From: JAJZSS01 sp964463505
Lineage (GTDB): Bacteria; Chloroflexota; Anaerolineae; Anaerolineales; UBA4823
Direction of reading: 5' to 3'
NCBI GenBank assembly: GCA_964463505.1
Contig: CAYXDC010000018.1
Span: forward strand, 1 to 47,351
DNA: 47,351 nt
The position numbers were made by a program, and so were the translations under genes. Below are positions 39,353-47,334 of the stretch, piece by piece. The notes under the pieces were generated by a model. It did no database searches and was not told the origin of the DNA. It was given only the letters and a program-made list of their open reading frames with translations. The stretch's first letter is position 1. The number at the start of each line of letters is the position of its first letter.

Positions 39353-40234
39353 GTGCCGGAATTCTTGAACGACCTTTTTGCAAACATCCTGTTCATTTTC
39401 GAACGTCTGGATTGGCTGGATGTTATCGATCTGTTGTTGGTTGCGACGATCTTTTTCTTGATCCTACGCCTGCTGCGCGATACACAAGCCATGGTGTTGT
39501 TGCGTGGTATCTTGCTGTTGATCGCACTCTTTGGCCTGATAAACTCTCTGGATGTCTTGCCCGCCTTTTCCTGGCTGGTCGAGACCACTCTGCCGGCTTT
39601 AGTAATCGCAATTCCGGTCATCTTCGCCCCAGAAATCCGCCGGGCGCTGGAGCGCCTGGGCCGGGCGGGGGTCATCTTCAGCGCTGATAAACCCAATTCA
39701 CCGGCCCTGGATACAATCAGCGCCATTGTCACAGCCGCTGCTCGCCTGTCTGACCGCCAGCATGGAGCACTCATCATCATTCAGCGGCTGGATACTCTGG
39801 ACGAGTACATTCGCACAGGCGTAAAGATGGATTCGCTGGTTACCCCCGAGCTGCTCTTGCAGGTGTTCTACCCCAATACACCCCTGCATGATGGAGCAGC
39901 GATCATTTCAGGCCGGCGCATACTCGCCGCAGCTTGTGTACTACCCCTTTCTGCCTCAGGTGTGCTCACCCGCTCGCCCGAGCGCCAGATGGGGCTGCGC
40001 CACCGCGCTGCTCTGGGTATCTCAGAGGTAGCGGATGCCGTGGCGGTAGTTGTTTCGGAGGAAACAGGCTCAATCTCCATCGTGCATGGTGGTAGAATGA
40101 TCCGCCGGTTGGACCCAGAACGTTTAGAGAATATACTGCGTGCTTTCTTCAAGCCCACCCAACAAAGCCAAGGTTTTCGGGATCTCCTGGGGCGCTTCTT
40201 GAACCGGCAGCCTCAAGATGTGGAGACGAAGTAA
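39353..40234 (+). CDS. cdaA: Diadenylate cyclase CdaA (c-di-AMP synthase)
   Basis: A 293-residue membrane-bound enzyme that makes cyclic di-AMP from two ATP. Three hydrophobic segments lie at about 20-36, 45-62 and 73-87, then the DAC domain with DGA (180-182, in LHDGAAII) and RHR (216-218, in GLRHRAALG), the two catalytic motifs. GTG at 39353 follows GGAG by 8 nt. Its stop overlaps the start of cdaR (TAATG), so synthase and regulator are coupled, as in Bacillota. Confidence 0.93.
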   Translation: MPEFLNDLFANILFIFERLDWLDVIDLLLVATIFFLILRLLRDTQAMVLLRGILLLIALFGLINSLDVLPAFSWLVETTLPALVIAIPVIFAPEIRRALERLGRAGVIFSADKPNSPALDTISAIVTAAARLSDRQHGALIIIQRLDTLDEYIRTGVKMDSLVTPELLLQVFYPNTPLHDGAAIISGRRILAAACVLPLSASGVLTRSPERQMGLRHRAALGISEVADAVAVVVSEETGSISIVHGGRMIRRLDPERLENILRAFFKPTQQSQGFRDLLGRFLNRQPQDVETK

Positions 40235-41499
40235 TGATCTTAAATGCCTGGCACTGGGTTACCCGTAACCTGTCGACGCTTTTGCTGGCTTTCCTCCTGG
40301 CTGTGGTGGTATGGATCTCTGCCGTACTGACCGCCGATCCAAATGAAGAACGTATTTACCTGCGCAATTTGACGGTGGCCGGTCAGCCTACTGACCTCAT
40401 GCAGATGAATGACCTTCCTTCCCAGGTACGGATCACGGTGAAAGCTCCTCGATCTATTTTGACAACTTTAAATAACAATCCTACACTGATCCAGACCTGG
40501 CTGGATCTGTCTGGTCTGGAAGGTGGCACTTACCAGACCCCTGTCCAGGTACGCATTGACGGCAATCCAGTGCGCATCCTGCAAATTGAGCCAGAGCAGG
40601 TAGAGGTCATCCTGGAAAAGCAGGTCTCCCGCACACTGCCCATCCAGCTTGAAATCGTTGGTGAACCCCCCATCGGATACCGCAAAGGAACCGCCAGCGC
40701 CAGTCCGAGCGAAATTACCATCACCGGATCGGAATCCAAGGTAAACCAGGTCGAAAGCTTAACTGCTCGGCTGGATATTGCAGGGATTTCCGAATCGGTC
40801 AAGGCCAATATTCCCATCTCTGCATTGGATGCATCTGGGAACGTAGTTGAGGACGTGACCCTATCACCGCGCTCTGTCAGCGTGAGCCAGCCGATCAATC
40901 TACTGGGCGGGTTTCGCAGTGTAGTCGTCAAGGTAGTGACGGAGGGGCAAGTCGCACCGGGGTACCGCCTCACACAAATTTCCGTCAGCCCCCCCACAGT
41001 GACGGTCTTTTCCAGTGACCCACAACTGGTCGCCGACCTGCCTGGTTTTATCGAAACGCTGCCGTTGAATCTGGAGTCTCTAAGCGATGACCTGGAAGTA
41101 CGTATGGAGCTAAATTTGCCTGAAGGCATCGATCTGGTAGGCGAAGAGAGTGTGTTAGTTCAGATTGGTGTGGCTGCCATCGAAGGCAGTGTAACCGTTT
41201 CCGTGCCGATCGAGCCACTTGGGCAATCCCCCAATGTGGCAGCGCAGATTTCTCCGATACTTGTTGACTTGATCATCTCCGGCCCCATCCCGGTGCTGGA
41301 CCTCCTGACATCAGGCAGCTTCCGGGTGCTGGTGGATATCACCGATCTGGAACTGGGGGTATACCAGCTACCCGTAATAGTTGATCTTGTGCCGCAGGAA
41401 GTGATCGTGGACGCTGTAGTTCCCCAGACGGTAGAGGTGATCATTACCCTGCCGCCCACACCCACGCCGACTTCCAGCGCTGTTACGCCCAGCCCATAA
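40234..41499 (+). CDS. cdaR: CdaA regulator with YbbR repeats
   Basis: A 421-residue protein: one N-terminal membrane helix (about 9-28, ARNLSTLLLAFLLAVVVW-like) and four to five YbbR-type beta domains outside, seen as repeating blocks ending in VEVILEK, VSVSQPI and VTVFS and a Pro/Thr-rich tail. In Bacillota such a protein binds CdaA and modulates c-di-AMP production. It begins within the cdaA stop codon (TAATG). The third member of the Bacillota operon, glmM, is not present; coaE and der flank instead. Confidence 0.88.
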   Translation: MILNAWHWVTRNLSTLLLAFLLAVVVWISAVLTADPNEERIYLRNLTVAGQPTDLMQMNDLPSQVRITVKAPRSILTTLNNNPTLIQTWLDLSGLEGGTYQTPVQVRIDGNPVRILQIEPEQVEVILEKQVSRTLPIQLEIVGEPPIGYRKGTASASPSEITITGSESKVNQVESLTARLDIAGISESVKANIPISALDASGNVVEDVTLSPRSVSVSQPINLLGGFRSVVVKVVTEGQVAPGYRLTQISVSPPTVTVFSSDPQLVADLPGFIETLPLNLESLSDDLEVRMELNLPEGIDLVGEESVLVQIGVAAIEGSVTVSVPIEPLGQSPNVAAQISPILVDLIISGPIPVLDLLTSGSFRVLVDITDLELGVYQLPVIVDLVPQEVIVDAVVPQTVEVIITLPPTPTPTSSAVTPSP

Positions 41500-41531
41500 G
41501 CGCTCAAAACTGTAAATATAAGGCAAATGTA

Positions 41532-42902
41532 ATGCGAAAACCGATCGTCGCCCTGGTGGGCCGACCCAATGTTGGCAAAAGCACATTATTTAATCGCCTG
41601 GCGGAAGAACGCCTGGCCGTAGTAGATGATACTCCCGGAACGACACGCGATCGCCTGGTCGCTGAAGCCGAATGGACCGGAGTCGTATTTAATATTGTCG
41701 ATACTGGCGGTATTGATCCCAGTGATTATTCGGGGAAAAATCGCCAACCCCTATCGGTTGGCTCTGCGGATTTCATCCAGCAGATCCGCCAGCAAGCCGA
41801 GATCGCCATTCAAGAAGCTGATGCGGTCCTATTCCTTACCGACGCCGATAGTGGTATTACTCCTGCAGATCGTGAGGTTGCTCAAATTTTGCGCCGTTAC
41901 CAGACAGAACGGGATGGCGTGCTCTGGCCGCCAATCTTGCTGGTGGTGAACAAGGCTGATAGCGAGGCGCGCCGGCTGCAAGCCCTGCAATTCTACGAGC
42001 TGGGCATGGATGAAATCTATCCCATCTCCGCCCTGCACGGCACCGGCACCGGCGACTTGTTAGATGCCCTAATTGCCAGTTTTCCCCCTCAGGAAGAAGA
42101 GCTTGAAGATGAGACGGTAAAGATCGCCATTGTTGGCAAGCCTAATGTAGGAAAATCCAGCCTGCTCAACCGCTTGCTGGGCGAAGAGCGCGTCATTGTC
42201 AGCCCCATCGCCGGGACCACACGCGATGCCATCGACACCAGCATGGAATATGAAGGCATCCCAATCACCTTGATCGATACGGCTGGCATTCGCCGGCGCG
42301 GCAAGGTTGAGCCGGGAGTAGAAAAATACAGCGTGCTGCGCGCGATGCAGGCCATCGAACGCTCCGATGTTGCCCTGCTGATGATCGACGCCACCAGCGG
42401 GATCACCGCACAGGACACCCATATTGCTGGATATATCCTGGATTCCTGGAAGAGTACCGTGGTGGTGGTCAATAAATGGGACGCCATTATTAAAGATAGT
42501 TTTACGATGAACGAACATATCGCCAAGGTTCGGCGCGAACTGAATTTTATGGATTATGTGCCGATCTTATTCATTTCCGCCTTGAGTGGGCAGCGTGTGG
42601 AACAGGTGCTGCCTACCGCCCTGCGCGTTCAGGAAGAGCGCTTGCTGCGCATCAGCACCTCCGAGTTGAATCAGATCATCCAACGCGCGCAAGATACCCA
42701 CCCCGCACCCTCACATGCCGGTCGGCAGCTGAAAATCTACTACGGTACCCAGGTGCGCAGCGACCCTCCAACTTTCTTGTTGTATGTAAATGACCCGCAG
42801 TTAAGTCATTTCACATATAAACGCTTTTTAGAAAACCGCATTCGCGAAGTGCATCCCTTCTTGGGAACCCCTATCCGGATTGTCATGCGCCCACGTAGAT
42901 GA
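41532..42902 (+). CDS. der: Ribosome-associated GTPase Der (EngA)
   Basis: A 456-residue double GTPase that helps assemble the 50S subunit. Domain 1 has GRPNVGKST, DTPGTTRD, DTGG and NKAD; domain 2 has GKPNVGKSS, SPIAGTTRDAID, DTAG and NKWD, followed by the KH-like C-terminal domain (TFLLYVND, HPFLGTPIRIVMRPR). Length and motif order are standard. It starts 32 nt after cdaR. Confidence 0.96.
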   Translation: MRKPIVALVGRPNVGKSTLFNRLAEERLAVVDDTPGTTRDRLVAEAEWTGVVFNIVDTGGIDPSDYSGKNRQPLSVGSADFIQQIRQQAEIAIQEADAVLFLTDADSGITPADREVAQILRRYQTERDGVLWPPILLVVNKADSEARRLQALQFYELGMDEIYPISALHGTGTGDLLDALIASFPPQEEELEDETVKIAIVGKPNVGKSSLLNRLLGEERVIVSPIAGTTRDAIDTSMEYEGIPITLIDTAGIRRRGKVEPGVEKYSVLRAMQAIERSDVALLMIDATSGITAQDTHIAGYILDSWKSTVVVVNKWDAIIKDSFTMNEHIAKVRRELNFMDYVPILFISALSGQRVEQVLPTALRVQEERLLRISTSELNQIIQRAQDTHPAPSHAGRQLKIYYGTQVRSDPPTFLLYVNDPQLSHFTYKRFLENRIREVHPFLGTPIRIVMRPRR

Positions 42903-42927
42903 TAAGGATACTCTCATTTAGAATACC

Positions 42928-42956
42928 TTGTCCGGAGGTACTAGCAGTTATATAAT
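42928..42956 (+). promoter_or_regulatory. Promoter of lepB
   Basis: TTGTCC (42928-42933) and a perfect TATAAT (42951-42956) separated by 17 bp. The start would be near 42963, leaving a leader of about 15 nt with GGGAGG. Confidence 0.65.
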
Positions 42957-42977
42957 CCTCCCGTCGGGAGGCGGAGT

Positions 42978-43565
42978 TTGGAAGTCTACGAAAATGAAAC
43001 AACCCAGGAACCACTGGTGCAACCACCCAAGAACCAGATTGGCCTGGCTAAATTATTGATCGAAACTATTGAGACGATCCTTTTAGCGGTGTTCCTGTTC
43101 ATCGGGATTAATGCAGTATCCGCGCGCATTCGTGTGGATGGTTTCAGTATGTTGCCCACCTTACAAAGCCACCAGTACGTCCTGGTTAACCGGCTGGCAT
43201 ATCGATTGGGCAGCCCGCGAACTGGCGATGTGATCGTCTTTCACTACCCGCGTGACCCAGAACAGGAATATATCAAGCGTGTAATTGGTTTACCCGGCGA
43301 CCGGGTTCAGATTGCCAATGGTGAAGTGCTGGTCAACGGGATGTTGATCGATGAGCCTTATATTGCAGATGCTCCGCTTTACCAGACAGAGTGGACAGTG
43401 CCAGAGAATTCATTATTCGTCTTAGGCGATAATCGCAATAATTCATCCGATTCACATAACTGGGGCCCGGTACCATTGGAATATGTTGTTGGCAAAGCAG
43501 TCCTGATATACTGGCCTCTGGAGAATTGGGGATTGATTGCCGGTACTGAGACCGCACTAAAATAA
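42978..43565 (+). CDS. lepB: Signal peptidase I
   Basis: A 195-residue type I signal peptidase with one N-terminal membrane helix (about 22-46). The catalytic Ser57 is in GFSMLPT and the catalytic Lys100 in EYIKRVIGLPGD; the Box E motif reads GDNRNNSSDSHNWG. It removes signal peptides from exported proteins at the outer side of the membrane. The start is TTG (42978), with GGGAGG 6 nt before it. It has its own promoter after der and is followed by deoC. Confidence 0.95.
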   Translation: MEVYENETTQEPLVQPPKNQIGLAKLLIETIETILLAVFLFIGINAVSARIRVDGFSMLPTLQSHQYVLVNRLAYRLGSPRTGDVIVFHYPRDPEQEYIKRVIGLPGDRVQIANGEVLVNGMLIDEPYIADAPLYQTEWTVPENSLFVLGDNRNNSSDSHNWGPVPLEYVVGKAVLIYWPLENWGLIAGTETALK

Positions 43566-43587
43566 AGACGAACTAAACGAGGAAACC

Positions 43588-44346
43588 ATGCTATCCCTGT
43601 CTGACTTGCTGCGCCTGGCAAAACAATACGAAAAAGAACTCCCACCCAGCCCACAGAAACCTGCTCTCCCACAGGGTGTTGAGATTGCAGGTTGGATTGA
43701 TCACACCATACTAAAACCAGAAGCGACCCTGCAGCAGGTAAAACAGGTGTGCGATGAGGCCCGCCAGTACCAGTTTGCTTCGGTATGTGTAAATCCGGTC
43801 TTTATCACGCTTGCCAGCGGCTTGCTTTCCGGCAGCAATATTCCAGTCTGTGGAGTGGTCGGCTTTCCTCTGGGAGCATCCCTACCAACCAGTAAAGCGC
43901 TGGAGACCCTGGCCAGCCTGGAAGCAGGCGCCCGTGAGATCGATATGGTGATCCATATTGGCGCGCTCAAGGCAGAAGCTTATGGACAGGTTTATAATGA
44001 GATTAACGCCGTGGTCCAGGTAACACACAACCAGAATGCCCTGGTGAAGGTGATCATCGAGACCGCCCTGCTCACCCGTTTTGAAAAAATTATCGCTTGC
44101 CTGTTGAGTAAAGCGGCAGGAGCTGATTTTGTCAAAACTTCTACCGGGTTTGCTGCCGCTGGGGCAACTGTGGAAGACGTAGACCTGATGTACCGTGTGG
44201 TAGGGCCGGAAGTCAAAGTAAAAGCTGCCGGTGGAATTCGCACCTACCAGGATGCACGTGCAATGATCTTCGCTGGAGCACAACGCATTGGCGCGAGCGC
44301 CAGTGTCAGCATTGTTAACGAAGCCAGTATGTGGCAAGAATTGTAA
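43588..44346 (+). CDS. deoC: Deoxyribose-phosphate aldolase
   Basis: A 252-residue TIM-barrel aldolase that splits 2-deoxyribose-5-phosphate into glyceraldehyde-3-phosphate and acetaldehyde in nucleoside breakdown. The Schiff-base Lys183 is in VKTSTGF, and the second catalytic Lys212 in VKAAGGI; the N-terminal IDHTILKP motif is also present. An N-terminal extension of about 35 residues precedes the core. GAGGAAA precedes the ATG. The YgiT-type gene begins 2 nt after its stop. Confidence 0.95.
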   Translation: MLSLSDLLRLAKQYEKELPPSPQKPALPQGVEIAGWIDHTILKPEATLQQVKQVCDEARQYQFASVCVNPVFITLASGLLSGSNIPVCGVVGFPLGASLPTSKALETLASLEAGAREIDMVIHIGALKAEAYGQVYNEINAVVQVTHNQNALVKVIIETALLTRFEKIIACLLSKAAGADFVKTSTGFAAAGATVEDVDLMYRVVGPEVKVKAAGGIRTYQDARAMIFAGAQRIGASASVSIVNEASMWQEL

Positions 44347-44348
44347 CT

Positions 44349-44642
44349 ATGACCGAAGAACAACCCAACCAGGCGCCACAAATGCTAGCCCTGTGCACCG
44401 AATGCCAGGCAGGTGTATTGCGCCTTGAGCATCTAACCTATTTCACCTGGCTAAACAACGAGCTGGTGACCGTCCCAAATTTCCCCGCCTGGGTGTGTGA
44501 TGTTTGTGGGCGGCGCGAGTACGATGAGCGCGCCATCATCTGGCTCAACACACTGCTAAACCCGGATGCAGGTCACCGCTTACCCACACATCGCAGGACC
44601 GGCCGTCAGCCCCGCTCCCGCACGGATCGCCCACAACCATAG
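44349..44642 (+). CDS. YgiT-type zinc finger protein
   Basis: A 97-residue protein with two CxxC pairs, LCTECQ near residue 16 and VCDVCGRREYDE near 52, as in YgiT/MqsA zinc-binding domains. The C-terminal part (from about 70) is basic and low-complexity, without the helix-turn-helix of MqsA. YgiT-type domains occur in type II antitoxins and in stand-alone proteins; no toxin gene adjoins, so the antitoxin role is not supported. ATG 44349, 2 nt after deoC, is chosen over a frame starting within deoC. Confidence 0.72.
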   Translation: MTEEQPNQAPQMLALCTECQAGVLRLEHLTYFTWLNNELVTVPNFPAWVCDVCGRREYDERAIIWLNTLLNPDAGHRLPTHRRTGRQPRSRTDRPQP

Positions 44643-44659
44643 TCCTACTCCAAAATTGA

Positions 44660-45205
44660 TCAGGGAACTGATCCTGCTCCCAACAACCAGGGGCGCGCCA
44701 GCATCAGGGAAGCCAGTGATTTAGCATCCGTTATCTCCCCACGTTCAGCCATCCGATAAGCTTCCACGACCGGGATACGTTCCACGGTGATCACCTCATC
44801 ATCGTCAGGCGCTAATGGACCCGGTTGTAGCTGGCGTGCCAGAAAAATGTGCAAATACTCGGTTGAGTAGCCTGGCGCCAGGAAAAATCCCCCCAAATGG
44901 GTAAACTCGCCCGCACTCATGCCGGTTTCCTCACGAATTTCACGCTCGGCAGCCTGCAGGGGAAGCTCGTCTGCTTCCAACATACCGGCGGGTAGTTCAA
45001 GCATCTCTCGCCCGGCGGCATGCCGGTACTGGCGTATGAACCAGATATTATTTTCTGAATCTACAGGCAGCATCACAACCGCGCCGTTGTGTTCAACAAT
45101 ATCCAACTGCACCTGCCGGCCATCGGGGTAGCGCAGGCTGTCCTGGCGTAATTTGAAAACACGTCCGGTGAAGATCACATGGCTGGCCTTCAATTCATAA
45201 TCCAT
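44660..45205 (-). CDS. NUDIX hydrolase, ADP-ribose pyrophosphatase type
   Basis: A 181-residue NUDIX hydrolase. The NUDIX box G-x5-E-x7-REUxEExGU is complete: it starts GMLEADE and ends REIREETGM. The N-terminal part (VFKLRQDSLRYPDGR) and FIRQYRHAAGREMLELPAG match ADP-ribose pyrophosphatases (NudF/YqkG type). It would hydrolyse ADP-ribose to AMP and ribose-5-phosphate. AGGAGG is a good ribosome-binding site. The gene converges with deoC-ygiT and lies downstream of the LysM gene on the minus strand. Confidence 0.9.
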   Translation of the reverse strand: MDYELKASHVIFTGRVFKLRQDSLRYPDGRQVQLDIVEHNGAVVMLPVDSENNIWFIRQYRHAAGREMLELPAGMLEADELPLQAAEREIREETGMSAGEFTHLGGFFLAPGYSTEYLHIFLARQLQPGPLAPDDDEVITVERIPVVEAYRMAERGEITDAKSLASLMLARPWLLGAGSVP

Positions 45206-45231
45206 ACGGTTGCCTCCTGGTTATTCTCAAG

Positions 45232-45270
45232 CCATAAGAAAGAGTAGCTGCACAATCGCTGCAGCTACTC
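45232..45270 (-). terminator. Terminator of the LysM lipoprotein gene
   Basis: A perfect 11-bp stem (45242-45252 with 45260-45270), 7-nt loop. On the minus strand the stem is followed by TTTCTTATGG. Confidence 0.75.
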
Positions 45271-45312
45271 CAAGATGAGACTAAGTAAAGTCAGGCCGTC
45301 AGACGTTATCGA

Positions 45313-46002
45313 TCAAGGAATATGCAGACTCTGCCCGACAGTCAGACGATAGGGAGCTTGCAAGCCATTGGCGGCAATAATGTCGTTCGGGTCTACGTCG
45401 CCGTAGTCACAGGCAATTGAGTAGATGGAATCGCCCTGGCGGACTGTGTAAGTATCCGGGTGGCTCTGTAAGGCACGCGCACCCGGGAAACCACCTCCAG
45501 ATTGCGGGATTCGCAAAACTGTTCCTGCCGCAAAGCTATTTCCCGAAAGACCACTCTGCGTCAACATCGTTACCGGGTTTACATCAAAGCGCCGGGCGAT
45601 GCAGTAAGGATGCTCGCCACCCTGCAATGTGTAGCTAGTTGGCTTACCTGGAGTGGCGGTTGGCACTGGAAACGACGCGGTTGTGGGTACTGGAGTCGCT
45701 TCGACTACAGTAGTTGGCACAGCAGTCGCTTCGCCTGCTGTGGCTTGAGCGGTGGCATCGCCAGAGGGTGCCGGGGTTTGCTGAATGGGAGCTCCCCCTT
45801 GCTGGACCATGGCTGTTTGGGTAGCAAAAGCCCCCAATTGGGCCATGATGTCATCGGTCGGAAGTGCATCGCTGCCTTCGCTCACGGGTTCCGTTTCAGT
45901 GCTGGCGTCTGGTACCCCTGACAAGGAGCGAGTACATGCCGCCAGACCACCGATCAGGAGCACTGCGATCACGATCATTCCAAAACTACGTATCTGCTTC
46001 AT
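45313..46002 (-). CDS. LysM-domain lipoprotein
   Basis: A 229-residue exported protein: signal peptide and lipobox LAAC (Cys23), a long Ala/Thr/Pro/Val-rich linker (about 40-120), then two LysM domains. The first is YTLQGGEHPYCIARRFDVNPVT, the second YTVRQGDSIYSIACDYGDVDPN (about 122-168 and 185-229, quoted in part). LysM domains bind N-acetylglucosamine-containing polymers such as peptidoglycan or chitin. Both domains carry Cys, perhaps a disulfide. GAGGAG precedes the ATG. Confidence 0.88.
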   Translation of the reverse strand: MKQIRSFGMIVIAVLLIGGLAACTRSLSGVPDASTETEPVSEGSDALPTDDIMAQLGAFATQTAMVQQGGAPIQQTPAPSGDATAQATAGEATAVPTTVVEATPVPTTASFPVPTATPGKPTSYTLQGGEHPYCIARRFDVNPVTMLTQSGLSGNSFAAGTVLRIPQSGGGFPGARALQSHPDTYTVRQGDSIYSIACDYGDVDPNDIIAANGLQAPYRLTVGQSLHIP

Positions 46003-46098
46003 ATTTATCTCCTCACTGGTTGAAGAGTAGCCCGCCTGGTGTAAAAGGTGTCCGCAATAAATTCAGACATCCTCTAACCATTTTCTCACTTTGCAATG

Positions 46099-46127
46099 AT
46101 ATTAGCACAAACTATCTATTGCGTCAA
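46099..46127 (-). promoter_or_regulatory. Promoter of the LysM lipoprotein gene
   Basis: On the minus strand TTGACG (46127-46122) and TAATAT (46104-46099) are separated by 17 bp. Transcription would start near 46092, with a leader of about 90 nt. Confidence 0.6.
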
Positions 46128-46273
46128 GCACATTGCACAATCGGCAAGACAGGCAAAATTTTATTGGTTTTTTGGCCGTTCCGAATAGTTTGTGCAAGTT
46201 TTGTGCCAGGATTTCTTGTCTTACCTGGGAATATCATTTGCAGGTGTATGGTACCTTAGGGAAGAGTTTTGGC

Positions 46274-46302
46274 TTGCTAAATCTGAATGAGCAAATTATC
46301 AT
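46274..46302 (+). promoter_or_regulatory. Possible promoter of the RRM gene leader
   Basis: TTGCTA (46274-46279) and TATCAT (46297-46302) are separated by 17 bp. A second possible -10 box, TACAAT, lies at 46334-46339. Either would give a leader of about 150-190 nt. Confidence 0.35.
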
Positions 46303-46377
46303 TATTAAGATAGGTTTTTGCGCCTTTATCTGATACAATTGATCTAGACGAATTCCAGTTTCGCGTTTGAATATTTT

Positions 46378-46411
46378 AGCCGCCATTCTGTAACGAATGG
46401 CGGCTTTTTTT
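46378..46411 (+). terminator. Terminator/attenuator in the leader of the RRM gene
   Basis: A perfect 11-bp stem (46378-46388 with 46395-46405), TGTAAC loop, followed by T residues to 46411. No gene lies upstream on this strand, so it either ends a small RNA or attenuates transcription of the RRM gene 87 nt further on. Confidence 0.85.
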
Positions 46412-46497
46412 CCTCTGTTGATCCTGGAAAATCACATAACGGCTATTGTAAGTACTTGTCAGCAGTAAATGGTCGTACAAGGATAAAGGAATAGAGT

Positions 46498-46785
46498 ATG
46501 GAAACAAAATTGTATGTTGGTAACCTGTCTTACGATACAACCGAGGACGGCCTGCGAACGACGTTCGCCAAGGCCGGGACAGTAGTCTCGGTAGATATGA
46601 TCAAGGATCGTGACACAGGCCGCATGAAAGGCTTTGCCTTCGTGACCATGAACAGCGATGAAGAAGCTCAGAATGCCATCAAACTCTTGAATGAGAAAGT
46701 GCTGGATGACCGAGCGATCAAAGTGAATGTTGCCAAGCCACGTGAAGAGCAGCCCCGCCGCAGCTCTTATGGGGATCGCCGCTAA
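46498..46785 (+). CDS. RRM-domain RNA-binding protein
   Basis: A 95-residue protein that is almost entirely one RNA recognition motif. RNP2 is LYVGNL (5-10) and RNP1 is KGFAFVTM (44-51), with the aromatic residues that stack on RNA. The tail (PREEQPRRSSYGDRR) is short and basic. Such small RRM proteins occur in Cyanobacteria, Bacteroidota and Chloroflexota and are often cold-induced. AAAGGA lies 9 nt before the ATG. The long leader with a terminator hairpin suggests RNA-level regulation. Confidence 0.93.
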   Translation: METKLYVGNLSYDTTEDGLRTTFAKAGTVVSVDMIKDRDTGRMKGFAFVTMNSDEEAQNAIKLLNEKVLDDRAIKVNVAKPREEQPRRSSYGDRR

Positions 46786-46795
46786 ACTAATTTTT

Positions 46796-46836
46796 AAGCA
46801 CTCCAGGACCTCCAGGCCCTGGAGTGCTTCATTCTT
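46796..46836 (+). terminator. Terminator of the RRM gene
   Basis: A perfect 12-bp stem (46796-46807 with 46818-46829) closes a 10-nt loop. The tail is CATTCTTG, a weak T-run. Confidence 0.7.
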
Positions 46837-46857
46837 GTACTGGGAAAGAGGGTTCGA

Positions 46858-47334
46858 TTGGGCTTTAATATTGGTGATAAAGTCATTCATAGTGCCTTTG
46901 GTTTAGGTGAGATTGTAGCCATCGAAGAGAAAATCATTCAAGGTCAACCAACTAATTGTTATGTTTTTTGTGCAACTGACCTGATGGTCTGGATTCCGAT
47001 CAATGATTTACAACAACATAGCTTGCGTGTGCCCACCCTGCCGGAGGAGTTTCAAAGGCTGTCGGTTGTGTTGTCCAACCCAAGCGAGAGTCTTTTAGAA
47101 GACCGGGTGCTGCGCAAAAACCTGCTTGTGGCGCAAATGAAAGATGGTCAATTGGTATCGATTTGCCGGGTAGTGCGTGATCTGACGAATTTTAAGCGAA
47201 GCAAGCGCTTGAACGATCAGGAGAAATCTATCCTGGAACGTGCGGTCAACTCGGTACTCACCGAATGGACCTATTCGCTTAAGATACCTCTGCACCAGGC
47301 ACACCAGGCAATGACAAACTTACTGGGGGTTTAA
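46858..47334 (+). CDS. CarD / CdnL-family transcription regulator
   Basis: A 158-residue protein. The N-terminal domain (about 1-55) has the CarD/TRCF pattern: FNIGDKVIHSAFGLGEIVAI and later WIPINDL, which binds the RNA polymerase beta subunit. The C-terminal half (about 70-158) is helical, with SNPSESLLEDR and LNDQEKSILERAVNSVLTE, as in CdnL/CarD, where it contacts promoter DNA and stabilises open complexes. The start is TTG at 46858, preceded by GAGGG. It is the last gene; the window ends 17 nt after the stop. Confidence 0.88.
   Translation: MGFNIGDKVIHSAFGLGEIVAIEEKIIQGQPTNCYVFCATDLMVWIPINDLQQHSLRVPTLPEEFQRLSVVLSNPSESLLEDRVLRKNLLVAQMKDGQLVSICRVVRDLTNFKRSKRLNDQEKSILERAVNSVLTEWTYSLKIPLHQAHQAMTNLLGV

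Larger units (their letters stand above)
46003..46497. other. Intergenic regulatory region between the LysM and RRM genes
   Basis: A 495-bp AT-rich gap without a supported gene. It contains the LysM promoter (46099-46127, minus strand), an 11-bp inverted repeat (46105-46115 and 46185-46195), a possible + strand promoter (46274-46302), a TACAAT box (46334-46339), and a strong terminator-like hairpin (46378-46411) that lies inside the probable RRM leader. Confidence 0.6.

Noticed and set aside
44349..44642. Toxin-antitoxin system with the YgiT-type protein as antitoxin
   Set aside because: No RelE-like or MqsR-like small toxin lies next to it: the neighbours are deoC and a NUDIX hydrolase, and the helix-turn-helix domain is missing.
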